Assembly: GCA_964020975.1 (NCBI GenBank)
Contig: OZ026626.1
Coordinates: 13,262,865 to 13,326,864 of the forward strand
Source: Hermodice carunculata
Lineage: Eukaryota > Annelida > Polychaeta > Eunicida > Amphinomidae
Direction of reading: 5' to 3'
DNA length: 64,000 nt
Made by a program: the position numbers and the translations under genes. Below are positions 11,721-26,345 of the stretch, in pieces. The notes under the pieces are model-generated. The model made no database searches. It saw only the letters and a program-made list of their open reading frames with translations, and had not been told where the DNA came from. Within the stretch, counting starts at the first letter, position 1. Each line of letters begins with the position of its first letter.

Positions 11721-14668
11721 CGATTTTTTTGTTCAAAATGTTCTACGCAAAATGATATGTAGACTTGCTCAAGTCTCACTGGACTGTCTTCCGTATCTTA
11801 CTTAAAATCAAATTCATTGCAATATATAATTTTATGTTAACACACGTCATAGCCTTATTCTGTTACGATACAGGTAGGCCCTTACACCTACCTAATCGGC
11901 ATGGAACGTGTCTATATTAACCAGATAACATTGACTCCAGATTATTAGCACCAGGCAGTCTGCACTGTGTTCCTTATCACACAGACAAGCGAGCGGTCAT
12001 AACGCATCCCTCTTCAGAATCTGTTAATTGAGGTACTGTGCAGTGAAGTATTAATTGCAGTGCACCGCGTCGGGCGGAGGGTGTCCAGTAAGACTTGTAA
12101 AGCTTGCCAGCTAGTCGCTGTTATGATTTATGCATGAGCAGTCACGCATGAGACCGATTCAAGGCTGCCTCAAATTCCTTGTGTTGACTGTTGTTTATTT
12201 ACATGTAATCACGCACATTGTATTGTAGAGAAACGTCAGTTCTTGCCGATGGCTATTTCGATTTTGCGATAAAATGAAAACTTTCCTTCTACGAAAATTT
12301 AAATCAATGATCTGGCCGTAGTTTGTGATGATTTGAATGATGTAACTTTGCAAAACTGCACAAAACTAGGGTGATTTCATCCTGTCAATCTCATTGTTTT
12401 TTGTTTTTTGTTTTTGTCTACGCGTCATGTTGTTTATATCGTTAGAATGCTCAGAACCTTGTCTATCTTAACAACAAGCTCTCCCATTGGCTAAAACAAA
12501 AGTATTTTAGGGGGAACCCCTTCAAAACTACTTCTATTTCAAATAGATGCGTCGTTATTTTAGTCGGAAACTATCGAAGACCATTCTCCGGAATATTCTA
12601 GGTCCTACATACAGGGGCCCAGAATCGATCACATGGTGTTCGCTGTCCAATCAAAAAATTTTTTTTTACCGCTGTTTCATTCGGTTGTACTCGCTACCTC
12701 GTGTTGTGAAGTCTCGCTTGAAAGATGGGTGACATTTGTGTGAACACAAGTGACGATTAAGGACAATTTATTAAAGCAAGAAACAAAATTTAACGCTGTA
12801 AATTGGTCAGAATGATAACATACTAAACTGTACCAGTCCCTGTGTACAATACAGCAGAGGGTCCAATTTTTTCACGGAAAGCAAGTTAAATACGCCAGCC
12901 ACAGGTAAACATGGCTCGGGTTAAAATAACGCTGCCGCATGTTTTTATCATGTTGACAGTTTGTCAGTAACTGTGATAAAGTGTGTTTATCGACTATTTA
13001 TTGCAGCAACGAACTCTACCACTATAATTTGATAACAATTATAACACACAACCGATCTTTAGAAAAAATTAAAAGGGTACCATCGTTCATAACACTAACC
13101 GAGAAAAATGGGCGGTCCGGTACCCATGCATTTGTCTTCATACTGGTTTGACCGCTTTGATCAAATCGTGATTGAGATCGATATATTCCCTTTGTTAGGG
13201 TATAGGCCACGAGTTTTTGACTAAATTGACAAAGGAACCACATAGAAATGTGGAGAAGGCCTAACTCAACAAAACTTAAATCCTGACATGTGGAACAGTT
13301 TGCATTATTGCAAAAATAAAAAAGTTGTGGCACCTCTACGCCAGCATGTCACATGTTGCACGACAAAACAAAAAAAGTCCAGTGGCTGGCTTTCCCCAGA
13401 TCTCCGAATTGCCCAGAGTGCTAGGTGTTAAATAAGCTTAACACAGTGAGACCACCCAAATATTCTGGGCATCTTGAACTTGATCTGACCTCTGATTTGA
13501 CCTCTCAAATCCGCGAAACCTCGGATGTTGTGACGTCACTCCCACCGAATTGATGGTAGTCCAGAGTGGGCTTGTGCAAGTTTAACTAGTCCCTGGTGCC
13601 GGCAGCCGAAAGGAGACTATCAGCTTTGTCTCGCTTGAATGGGCAGTGATTAGCCATGCATTCATCGAAGACCACTTTCACTTAGCCTTATTGCAATGAT
13701 AACGGGATTAGAACTGACCAGGACTCAATAGCTGCTACTGTTGAAACCAGAATGGCGGCAGTGTCGACCAGTTAGAAAAAAAGTAGGACCTACTTAAATA
13801 ACACCGATCAGTTGGCATAATATTATACAGTCAACTTTGTGCATGGGAAAATGTATCGCACTTCTGGATGGGACTACGGGATTGGAAAACAGGGACATGG
13901 ACCAGGGACTTGTGCAAGTCTAAATGTTATGCAGCTTGTTCTCTTCGCGTTTCGAGATTTTTTTGGTATAAATGTGTCAAAAGACGAAAAAGGGCCAAAA
14001 CGACCTATCGAGATCAGTAAAGTGACTGTCAAGATCACTTCAAGGTCATCTCAAGGTCATTAAACATGTCTACATTTTTTCTACTAATATGATCTATCAA
14101 CATGCCAAGATTCATCAAATATAGATTTCTCTACCATTGGTTTCCAGCGTATCACCTAAATATGGGTATTCTCATGCCTACTTTCGACTTCATTGGCCCC
14201 AGTGTGTATTTATCCTTACGGTGTTCCCTACACATGAAAATGAAAATCAATTAGAGCCCTATTTCCCGCATTTTTTTCTCATTTTCTGGTCAATATACAA
14301 TTTTCTTCCAAAATATTCTACAGAAAAAATTTCAAAACCTGATTGTTTTAATTTTTTGGACCCAAAAATCCATATAAAAAAAGGCAAAAAATAGCTGTAG
14401 TAAGGCTGTCGTGACTTTTATTGTTCAGTTAAGATGATCTCAAGGTCATCTCAAGGTCATCAGATATATGCAATTTCCATGCATCCCATCAGTCCATAAT
14501 TGTGGAAAGTATCAATGAACAAAATGCTTTGCAACCAGTCGATCATGGCAAAGGTGCCCTTAGATGGCCATTTCGTCCCAGCTATGGTATGCAGGACTTA
14601 GTGCAGAGATGCTAATAGGTGTGATCATCCGTAAGATGACCTAGACTCGTGTTGATTCAACATGATTA
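11721..14668. other. Unassigned sequence with scattered AAGGTCA-like motifs
   Basis: No protein family or RNA gene was recognised. Paired AAGGTCA motifs occur at about 14.04-14.06 kb and again at 14.44-14.46 kb (TCAAGGTCATCTCAAGGTCA), and TGACCT repeats at 13.48-13.50 kb. The motifs echo those in the 10.4 and 62.4 kb repeats but without a shared unit that I can align with confidence. Confidence 0.4.
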
Positions 14669-15352
14669 GTGAACAGCTCCCGTGGCCAGCTTGTCATAAC
14701 ATACAGGGATTATCCTGTGTTTATTTTGTACTATATTAACACCGGCACCTCTTTTTATTGTGGAAAAATCTCCACCACTTGTTCATTGTTTGTGACAGTT
14801 TTCAATCGTCTTTTCAGATTCTTTATGTTGTATGCCATCTTAAGCGCTTCATTACTACACATGTTTATTTTCTATGGACTAATACATGAATATGTAACTG
14901 TATGCAGTACCATTTTTTGGCAAATCTTTGTAAATCAGCTGAAGTTGTTTAGAAAACTCTATACAACTATTTCATCAATTGATTCAGTTTTCCGTACTCT
15001 CCTTAGATTTCTCGTGCTCTCTGGCATATTATATTTTCGACAATCAAGTACTGATTCTGTAAACATCTACGAACAATTGGATATTTGTGAACTACTTTAC
15101 AATATGTGTTCGCATTTTGAACCATCTCATAACAACTTTCTCAGATCGTACATATTTACTGATATACTACTTATTGTAAGAACATATGTTGTCTTCTTTT
15201 GGAAAATGTATGACCATGTAGCCCTTTACAGATCTGAGATGTTGGTAATTCTGTCATATATGTTGAACTGTAATTCTTTGAACATGTTCACTGTATCTAT
15301 GGGCAATTGTTTATATTGGTTTACTTTCAATCAAAGTAATACAAGAAAATGA
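14669..15352 (+). CDS. Unrecognised 227-codon hydrophobic open frame
   Basis: An uninterrupted ATG-to-TGA frame of 227 codons lies in AT-rich DNA where a stop is expected roughly every 14 codons. That length is unlikely by chance. The product would be rich in Phe, Leu, Ile and Tyr, with possible membrane segments near residues 20-30, 40-70, 80-95, 110-125, 165-180 and 190-215. I recognise no family, no signal peptide and no zinc or catalytic motif. The complementary antisense frame has about ten stops in the same length, fewer than expected, so the openness may instead be the shadow of a decayed gene on the minus strand. No clear promoter or splice sites are visible. Confidence 0.3.
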   Translation: MNSSRGQLVITYRDYPVFILYYINTGTSFYCGKISTTCSLFVTVFNRLFRFFMLYAILSASLLHMFIFYGLIHEYVTVCSTIFWQIFVNQLKLFRKLYTTISSIDSVFRTLLRFLVLSGILYFRQSSTDSVNIYEQLDICELLYNMCSHFEPSHNNFLRSYIFTDILLIVRTYVVFFWKMYDHVALYRSEMLVILSYMLNCNSLNMFTVSMGNCLYWFTFNQSNTRK

Positions 15353-15479
15353 GAAAAAAATGCTGTACAGGGACCACAAGGATATAAACCTTTTGAAAGG
15401 GTTTAGTGCATACTCAAAAACGTATATATACTATTGGGAGAAAAAATATGAGTCCCACCTCAAATAATCAAGGGAGGTT

Positions 15480-15850
15480 ATGTACATACAGAAAAATTAA
15501 AGGCAATTTCAAATATGAAAAATATTTGAACCATGTTATGAGGATGAATCACACGGCAGCAATCACTCAACTGAGGATTAGGGCACACAGATTTCAAATT
15601 GCAAGTGGCAGATATAGCCGACCTGTGATCAGAAGTGCCAAGTAATGTGATGTGTGTTGAAAAAGAAGGCATTAGATGCATATGTAGTGGAATCTCTGTC
15701 CTTATTTAGTACCCACAAATGCACACTGAATATACACTAACTGCTGTCAAAGTTTTCCATAGGATGGCTTTATTTTGAGACAATGCATGACGATACAAAG
15801 TTAATTTATTTTGTCAATTGTGGCAGTGAAGTGTCCAAAAAAGGCAAAAT
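15480..15850 (+). pseudogene. LINE reverse-transcriptase C-terminal remnant
   Basis: The frame around 15520-15642 reads LNHVMRMNHTAAITQLRIR followed by AHRFQIASGRYSRP. This resembles the C-terminal block of many invertebrate LINE ORF2 proteins (LR.S.H.L.IE.GRY.RP), which is normally followed by a Cys-rich knuckle; a CDVC reading follows in another frame at about 15.65 kb. No palm domain is visible upstream. The remnant is short and disrupted. Confidence 0.45.
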
Positions 15851-15917
15851 GCATTGGTGGGAGGTTTAAATTTATACTCAATATGTTTACAAAAACTCCA
15901 CAGCACTACACCTATCT

Positions 15918-15957
15918 CATGATTGTGTGCATATATATATATATATGCACACAATCA

Positions 15958-15959
<2 letters not shown>
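15918..15959. repeat. Perfect 42-bp palindrome
   Basis: The 21 bases from 15918 (CATGATTGTGTGCATATATAT) are the exact reverse complement of the next 21. The sequence could fold into a full hairpin or extrude as a cruciform. It abuts a TA tract. Confidence 0.95.

Positions 15960-16003
<44 letters not shown>
15960..16003. repeat. (TA)n microsatellite
   Basis: About 21 TA dinucleotides directly follow the 42-bp palindrome. Confidence 0.98.
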
Positions 16004-16006
<3 letters not shown>

Positions 16007-17322
16007 CAATTCGGATGTGTCGTGTGCTTGGCAAGTACTTTGCTTGTTGTATTGGCTTGGAGCCCATATATACGCAACATTTATCAGATGTGTGTTTGGA
16101 GAAGGTGCCATTTTCATGTATAATGACAGAAGCATAAATGAAATATTGAAAGCAGCACCAACTAGGGAAATTATGCCAGCTGTAAACGCAACCACAATGC
16201 CTCAATTGACAGACTGGAATAATAGCATGGTGTACAAAATATGGCAGGAACCAAAGACAAAGGATTGTCTAAGTGTGTTCAAGCCAATGATGAAAGCATC
16301 TGAAGTGGAGCTGTATGTAAAAAAAAAATAAAAAATAAAAAAATAAAAAAAAACTAGCTTATGATTTTATAGCCAGTGGAGCAAGATGGAAATTTAACTC
16401 CAGAAAAGCAAAGCAGTGAAGGATGTAAAACACAAATGGTCATTTTTGGAACTCTGTTTTTATGGAATGGTTATGAAAACAGTGTGGGACACTGATCCAG
16501 GCGATAGACACACCTACCCTTATCCGAGTGACATGGGTTTTCTGTTAGTTAAAAGATCATTTTTGAACTTGTGGCTAAATACACGCAGGGACACTTATCA
16601 TTTCTTGAGGCATACTTCTGACATCACTCAGCGCCAAAATGCCTGATGTAAACACAAAACAGAAAAATGGACCACAAAGAAAACGTTGAGCTGCACAATA
16701 TTACATAGTGCATTCCCATTTGTTTATCCCTGCAAGAAGAATAACAATTCTGCAATGGAAGTCTTAAAGCGTGCAGAAAATAAAATCCAGATTTTAACTG
16801 GGCTTTCATGATCAATCTGTCTGTTTGTACCTTTCCATTTGAGATGAATCAATCTTTGTAAAAGTGGCAGTTGCTTGTTAATTTTATATCCGTGTTGGAA
16901 AGTTTGTCACTGTGCGCAATATTGCCTTCAATAATATTTTCATAAATTGATTAACACTGGTACATCATGTTCATATAATTGTTGTAATTGCAGTATCGTT
17001 TCACTTTGGATAACGTGGAGCTAAACATCAGAAACATCCCACCTGATAACATCAATATTCTCCACTCATGATGCTTGTATCTGTTTAATACCCTACAGAG
17101 GAATAATAGTCAAAAGTGCACTAGGTAAGTCACTGGATATTATTTTTAACAAGAGATTGGAAACTCTACAGGAGGGAGGCAATGTTATAAAAGATACGTT
17201 TCAAACTTAACAAAAATTTTAGGACTATAATTTATGCTCAGTAGGAATTAGACACGTACAAGAAAGAAAAGAGACTGAAGTTTTCATAGATGAGATGCAG
17301 ACGTATATGACACAAACATATG
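16004..17322. other. No recognised gene
   Basis: Two plus-strand open stretches, one ending near 16.33 kb and one at 16416-16646, have protein-like composition but no family motif that I can name. An A-rich run lies at 16320-16353. There is no other structure of note. Confidence 0.4.
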
Positions 17323-17447
17323 CAAAAAAAAAAAAAACAAAAAAAAAAAAAAACAACAAAACAAAACAAAAACAAAAAAAAATAAAAACAAACAAACAAA
17401 CAAACAAACAAACAAACAAACAAACAAAACAAAACAAAACAAAAAAC
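17323..17447. repeat. A-rich low-complexity tract with (AAAC)n
   Basis: Poly-A with scattered C leads into about 11 AAAC units (about 17388-17431). Open frames across it on both strands are composition artefacts. Confidence 0.95.
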
Positions 17448-18489
17448 CCTCTAATAACCAAGTGGAAAATAAATACATAATGGAAATAAAGGAGAAAGTA
17501 AACGCATTTTGGGAAAGTGCAGAGAAGTGTATCTGTGCTAGAAGTCACGAGAGAGAAGGAGGGAAAACTTCGTTCAACATTATTTTTTGGCTACTATTCA
17601 TTTCTTTTGTGTCAGTGCATTCAATTGAAAATATAGACAAGTTTACGCCCAGAAGCGGTGGAAAATATGTTTATCAAGGGACTATAGTTAAATGTCCTAT
17701 TTCTCTGCTTCACTGATGTATATGTATTTTAATTCTCACTGGTAATATATGAAAGTGAAATTTCTATATTTGCATAACAACATTGTCTTACTTTACTTAT
17801 CACTTTTACCGCCAACACACCCCTTAATAATACATGCAAGAAGGAAGGTTATCCTCATACAAAACTATTATACGTAACCCATTAGAAGTCTGTTAAATGA
17901 AAATAAACGCCTTTGCGATTTCAATCCACATCACAATACCTTACTCTGCACCTGTTCTTCCTGCCAAAGCCACTCCTCGTGACAATTAACATGTTTCCAG
18001 ATAATGTTTGTAAAGATTGTTTGTAAACATTTCGTTTTGGCGAAATAAGGCAGGATATGTGCACAAAAATATCTTGGTGCTGAAGATAAGCATCCAATGT
18101 ACAAAAGACAAAATTAGTTCATTTACAAACATTACAAACTGCGAAATAGCAAATTATTCCTCCTTCTCTGGGGCTCATTGATCTCAGTCAGAGATGCTCT
18201 CATTCAAGAATTGGCCTGCATGTTCACTAAGGATGTGCTTATAACTGCAGACAAAGGTACAAGAACATTTGACAAAGACATAACATCAGCTTTAATCGGC
18301 TGTAAGCCTCATTTACAGACAAAGGTAGTTATGGCAGTTGGCATCTGAACGCAATGAGCGTATTACGGTAAACAATGACGGTAACCAAGCGTTTTGGAGC
18401 AATACCTCTGGAGACGTTAATAACTTAATAAGATAGTTTGCAAGTTTAGTTGAGAATTTTGTAAAATAGAAAAAAAATTGACAGGGAAT
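17448..18489. other. No recognised gene
   Basis: The region is AT-rich and contains no motif I could assign. Confidence 0.5.
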
Positions 18490-18501
18490 ATGTGTGTGTG
18501 C

Positions 18502-18556
<55 letters not shown>
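18490..18556. repeat. (TG)n microsatellite
   Basis: A TG dinucleotide tract with one CA interruption near its start. Confidence 0.98.
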
Positions 18557-18557
<1 letters not shown>

Positions 18558-19321
18558 TTAATGACCGGTTATAAAGTGAATCACACAGCTTTTAGTTATA
18601 CAACGATATGGCTTTTACAGCAAGCAACATGTTATTCATGAGAGATTCAATTGCTGTTATAAATATTGGTATGCTGATTTGATTTGCTTTGGTGAGGTCA
18701 CTGCACTCATTAAGTGTGTACCAGGTCACAGAGTTAGCTTGCTTTGTTGAAGTGACTCTCAGGCAGCTTGTGATTAAAGTGTGGACCTACATTTATATGA
18801 CTCATTTCACTGTCCTGTCTGTACACATTTCGTAGGTGATCTAGAAAGATCAGAAGAGGTATGGTATGTGACAAATTTGACAGCTATGGAATACTGGTAA
18901 GAATTATCTATATCTATATATGTATATAGCAGCTACTTTCAGTACTGAGAGAGAAGAAAATTCTTAGATCTAACCGAAGCTGTATGACTCCCAGTCAGTA
19001 GGACTGTAGTCCATTGTTATTGACAAGGAGCTACCCATGTATACATGTACATTGTACCTGTGGAGCATGGACAGTGTCTTTGAGTGGACTGGTATATTTG
19101 GTGCTAATTATACCACATTGGAACCAAACTGCACCTCTGTGGGATTTTGACCACACTATTTGGCACTTGCTATAGGGCTTGCAACTGTGGGACAGTACCT
19201 GTGGATAATCTGTTGTCAGGGATTAGGATTAACCCATACACTGTTTACCATTGGAATACTTAGCCTATGTGCAAAATTTCATATGCCTACATTGTACTGA
19301 TTTTTGATTGTTTATATATTA
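18557..19321. other. No recognised gene
   Basis: No recognisable coding or RNA signature was found. Confidence 0.5.
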
Positions 19322-19573
19322 CTATATCATTGTTGTCATTCTTTGTTGAGTTCTGTTGCAATCTGCGATAAAAGATACAGAAGGTGGGCAACGTAACACA
19401 TGCGAAGAATATATTTGTACCAACTGGCGGTCAAGGAGATTTTGTAAACTGTTTATTACGTATAGAAGTTTTCCACTCTTAAATACTATAGTTGTGATTA
19501 GATCTGACCACCTCAGATCGTTGAGAATGATTAAACCTAAATGTGTGTGGCTGTTACTTCTCCTTCCCCTCAA
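19322..19573 (-). pseudogene. LINE reverse-transcriptase C-terminal remnant (minus strand)
   Basis: The minus-strand frame reads HTHLGLIILNDLRWSDLI, then FKSGKLLYVINSLQNLL and IYSSHVLRCPP. This matches the thumb/C-terminal block of CR1/Jockey-type LINEs, where H.HLGV.L..DL.W..HI...V.KA...L..L...L and LY.S...P.L occur in that order. The usual EYAS..W block is replaced by unrelated residues. The frame is open for 84 codons from a TTG, so decay is moderate. No palm domain was seen upstream at 19.6-20.2 kb. Confidence 0.6.
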
Positions 19574-19715
19574 AACTTACTTCTTGCTCTCATCAAAATG
19601 GAAATATTCTACCTTGCAGTTATGTAGGCTGGCTGAGGAACAGCAACATGCCCCCCTTCCCATTTGGGGGGTCACTGTCCCAAAACCAATCAGCATGCCC
19701 ACATTTCCCGTATGA

Positions 19716-22199
<2,484 letters not shown>

Positions 22200-22810
22200 A
22201 ATAAGACAGATAAGGATACGCAAAACTATAATACTAATTAAGAAGAACTTTTTTAATAAGAAGCGTCGAACTTTTACAATGATGCCTATAGATTTTCCTA
22301 ATTTACTACTTGTATAAACTACATGCTGTTTCCAATCTATCCACAATCATTATACACACAACGTCAGAATTTATATGTAATAAGATGCCGAACAAAAAAT
22401 AAACAATTTTCCATAAAATATCATGGTGTGAAAATTTGGAATGACATTCCACCACTCATTAAAAACTACAGTTATCATATGTTCAAAAGTCATCTAGATT
22501 GCATTTACCGTCACTATGATCGCTCGATCCGTACCATGTCCTCTTGTGTCTGTTTTTGTTTATGTGTTTGTTTGTTTGTTTGTTTTACTATTTGGAAGTT
22601 TATCTATGTACAGTGTTTTGAAACTAACATATTTGAAATCTATATATGTATTCTGATATTGCACCAGTGTTCCGTAATGTAAATGTATTTATTGTTATCA
22701 TAAAGGAGGTTCTATAAGCATGTATATGCTTCTTTCCCTCCTGCCAATTTTTGTGTCATATATTGTATATATCATGATTTGTATTGGATTATTTGGCGAA
22801 TAAAGACAAT
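22200..22810 (+). mobile_element. LINE 3' end with inverted 5' segment (twin-priming structure)
   Basis: From about 22325 the plus strand encodes the end of a CR1/L2/Jockey-group ORF2: NLYVIRCRTKNKQFSIKYHG, then VKIWNDIPPLIKN and MFKSHL (the WN.LP..I....FK..L block). A 3' untranslated region follows, ending near an AATAAAG at about 22.80 kb. The adjoining segment 22200-22330 encodes the preceding block on the opposite strand: SSKLGKSIGIIVKVRRFLL, resembling the SKI.K.IGIL.KVR..LP stretch of the same proteins. Pieces that are neighbours in a LINE are thus head to head. This is the structure left by twin priming during insertion. The lengths are short and identity modest. Confidence 0.55.
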
Positions 22811-23781
22811 CAAGTGGCACTATGTACTTACTTATAGTATATCTTACACTGAGACCAAATGCATCTGTAGACGTTTATATTAATTCAATATGTTCTATAT
22901 TGTAGCTATATTTTGCATACAGACCTAGCCTAAGGGGACTTTAGGTGATGTTTTACAGTGGGCACCAAATTATGTTACATGTATCTTGTATCTGTCACGC
23001 TGGGTTGTGTTGTGTGTATAGAATATGTCATCCACACCACAGGGATAACGTGTTGCTCCACATGCATTTTGTCTCAGTATGGGAGATGCTCCAGGGTTAT
23101 AGCAGATTGGCGCTCTGCAATGCAGAATTAAAACACAGCAGCATATCAAACATGGATAAAATCCACGAGAGTTAAGTTGTGAGACAACTCTGGTGTGAAC
23201 TGCAAGAGTCATTATAATCTGTATTATGTCTGGTCAGTAAAATCAGGAGGTTGACAAGTACATCAGCTTTTAGTTTCAGTCTACATGGAGTGAGTATGTG
23301 CTGGAAAGAAAGGAGGCAAATTGGGTTGCTACTTCTTTCTTTCACCAGCCATGAGTATTATGCTATACTAGGTCGGTTAATGTTTTGGACCTGCTTAAGT
23401 TCTATGTTACAAGGGTTCAACAAATATTATTTATTCTTAATTATTAGAGATTTAGTTCGTAGGTTTTTGTTCTTCAGAGCCCTATGTAAGTCAGTAAATC
23501 AAACACACTGTCCCATACCTCATTCAGACTTTGGTTGCATACATGTATAGTTGTGTACATGCACTGCCCAGGTATTGTATTCTAATACTCTTATGACTTA
23601 TCTTTCATTTAACGAGTGTTCACTTCACTAACCAGGTCAAGGGGCCTTGAGGCCCGGTGTTTCTCATATCAAGTATGCCAAGGAATGACCTTTTCATTCG
23701 TTCTTTTGTCCTGTATTCTGTGTTTTGTTTGTTTGTCTTGTTGTTTGTTTTGTTGTTTGTTTTGTTATGTTTCTTTTTATG

Positions 23782-23783
<2 letters not shown>
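22811..23783. other. No recognised gene
   Basis: No coding or RNA signature was recognised. Confidence 0.5.
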
Positions 23784-23815
<32 letters not shown>

Positions 23816-23881
23816 TTTTTCGGGTTTTTTCCGGGCTTTTTGTGTTTTTGTTTTTGTGCATATGTGTGTTTTTTTTTTTTT
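23784..23881. repeat. T-rich low-complexity tract
   Basis: A run of about 30 T, then T-rich DNA with a second T run ending near 23881. Overlapping Phe-rich open frames are artefacts. Confidence 0.95.
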
Positions 23882-24239
23882 TAATTTCCACTATAGGAAA
23901 AACCATATAAGTATATGTTAAAGAGTATAGAAAAATATTTTTCTCCAGACATAAATAATTACTTTAGTAATCTAACTTTTAAAATATGGGGCCTAAGAGA
24001 CCTTAGAAAAGGAAAGAAATTTTATGTGATTGCGACGGAAAAACTGCTCAATTTCTTTTTCTTCAAGCGACACCCAGCACAACAAACATGGAAAATTTAT
24101 GGTATGCATAATGGGGAAAAAGGTCTTCTTCAGCTATGGTTCATGTGGAGCGTAAGAATTTTGTTTAAAATTTATTTTGAGCATGGAGTTACTGAGACCG
24201 TTTAAGATAAAGATGGCAGATTAGTATATGAGATATAAC

Positions 24240-25440
24240 CCTAAATAAAAATCGGATTATACTAGGAAATGCTTATGATTGTAATACTGACAGTCCAAAG
24301 CTTAATCAGTCTTTAATTGGATAAATCGAAAACCTGCCAAACGATAATACAATGTTAGGCGAAGACCATAAGTTTGTTTTAGACATTGCAAATATATAAA
24401 ATTGGGAAACCCCACAACTCATGTCAAACTGCATTATTTAGTAAAGACTTGGATGGAAGAATTCGATTTACTTGATATTTGGAGACAACAGAATCCAACA
24501 ACAGAAAGAAACACTCGGGGGAGGTAAAATCCCACCCCATATGTTGTCGATCAGATGTGGATTAGTTTCAGAAACTTATATTCTCCATGGTTACAAATAT
24601 GATCATTCAGCACTTTATTCATCTCTACAGTTATATCAAAGCAAACGAGGTACAGGTTTTTTGAAGTTCAACTGTTCTCTGTTAAAACATGCTGAGTGCA
24701 AAAATAATATTAAAGTATACACTACAGAGGCATTTCTATGAGAGTGAAGATTATATAATATTACCGGAAATGTTGAAAACGCAGAAAAGATCATAAATAG
24801 TTCAAAATTTACATCTAAAAAAAGGAAAAGAAAAGAAAAATTGAAGCTTTTCAAGTTCACTAAATACCTACAGGACGAATTTGAAGGAATTGGCTCACGA
24901 GAAACAGAGCAACAAATAGAAGAAGTAAAAACATTTTTAGAAGTTCAAATGAAGTAGGCGGTACTTGGGGGCTATGATCAGACAAAGAATCTAGTGGCAT
25001 CAGGAGGGTGAAAAACAAGGCAATTTTTCTTGAATTTGGAGAAGAAAATCTATAATAACAAAATAATTAACATATTTGAAATGAAAACAAAATTTTAAAA
25101 GATGTTTCAAAAGTACTTAAAGAGGATTTTATTGATCAAGATCTGTTTACAAGTAACAAAACTTATGATAAAACGGAAGATGATGCAGCATACAGAGGGT
25201 TTTTATTGCACATGCTCAAAATAGTCCAAACTAACAGAAGCAAGGAAAAAGTGTCAAGGTCAAACAATAGAGCAACAGATACATTACACATTGAAGAGTT
25301 TAAAAAAAAAGGAATCTTACCAGGTCAAATTGATGTCTGAAAGAATTTGCTATATTTTTCTGGTGAAATATGAAATCAAACGTTTTGTATGCCATTGAAG
25401 TTAGCTTATTAAACTGGCATGATATCCAAAACCCAGAAAC
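24240..25440 (+). mobile_element. L1/Tx1-like LINE remnant (endonuclease end and start of RT region)
   Basis: At 24456-24515 one frame reads EEFDLLDIWRQQNPTTERNT, matching the L1-type endonuclease block (LVDIWR..NP....YTW). Near 24.60-24.70 kb another frame reads YKYDHSALYSSL, then GTGFLKFNCSLL, the end of the endonuclease (SDHSP..... and G.W.FN.SLL). Further disrupted matches follow to about 25.4 kb, where a linker region before the palm domain would lie. The copy has many stops and frameshifts and no visible catalytic palm. It differs from the CR1-like LINEs elsewhere in the window. Confidence 0.6.
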
Positions 25441-25473
25441 ATGGTGTTATTGTCTTACTTCTGACAGACCTTT

Positions 25474-26345
25474 TTAGCTCTGCTGACCTACGATCGCAGA
25501 GGTTATGCGACTGGCCATGTCTGCCTGTGCGTCTGTCCGCCATCAGTAGACTTTTGCTCGTTAGTGGACACTGTCCACAGTTTTTAAGTTAGCCCATCAT
25601 AACCTTGAGCAATTATTGTTGGTGGTCATTTTAGGTCTAGGACGTCTTTTTGAATAGATTGATTTTGAAGTAAGTGTCAGTTTGTGGACCTGTTCAGATG
25701 ATGATCATTATTGAAACGGTGGTTGCAAATAGTATGTTTTACATGCTAAAATGTATTGATAATTCAAGCAAACTTGGAACCTGTGCTTGCAAATTCTCTG
25801 CTGTGTTGCAGATTTTGGTCCCTTTTCATGAATTGTATGGTGCTATATGCACATGATAAGATGCGCCTGTTCAGGCCAATTTACTGTAATAGGCCTATAG
25901 TTTTAAATAAAACATTTTGCATTGTTAATATGTTAAAACTAGATATGATTTTTTGGCCCTATGGGCCTTTGATGTACGTTTTGGACTCTTTTGGTTACGA
26001 GAGAACTATCAATTAATGTGATTCGGCTAAACATACTAAGCAATATTGCCTTTCGTCGGAATTGACTTGGATTTGTGTCAGTGGGACTACGGTATGGATA
26101 CGGTAATGACACGGTAATGTCTAATTTGGGTGCATAAAAACGCATTTATCTTTTGATATGGGGGGCGCCATCTATAATATTATGCAATATAGGTCTCAAA
26201 ATGTGAAAATCCTATAAAAACGCTGGCATCTTTAATTTTTGGTGGATCTTCACGAAAATTTGGAGGGATTGTTGGCACGTTCAAAGGCTTACGTTGCGTA
26301 TGATATTAGTGGTGCCACCTAAAATTTTTATAGCTAACGCAGGGA
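25474..26345 (+). repeat. Unnamed dispersed repeat, putative nonautonomous element
   Basis: The start (TTTAGCTCTGCTGACC at about 25471) and the end (a GTGGTGCCACCTAAAATTTT stretch at about 26309) resemble an abundant repeat remembered from several marine invertebrate genomes, with the typical phrases GTCTGTCCGCC and TGGTGGATCTTCACGAAAAT. There is no open frame of note. The match is from memory of phrases, not from a search. No target duplication was identified. Confidence 0.35.

Noticed and set aside
17225-17548. Phe/Cys-rich minus-strand and Lys/Gln-rich plus-strand frames
   Set aside because: They are artefacts of the AAAC-type low-complexity tract.
23616-23921. Cys/Phe-rich 101-codon frame
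   Set aside because: It crosses a T-rich low-complexity tract and shows no motif.
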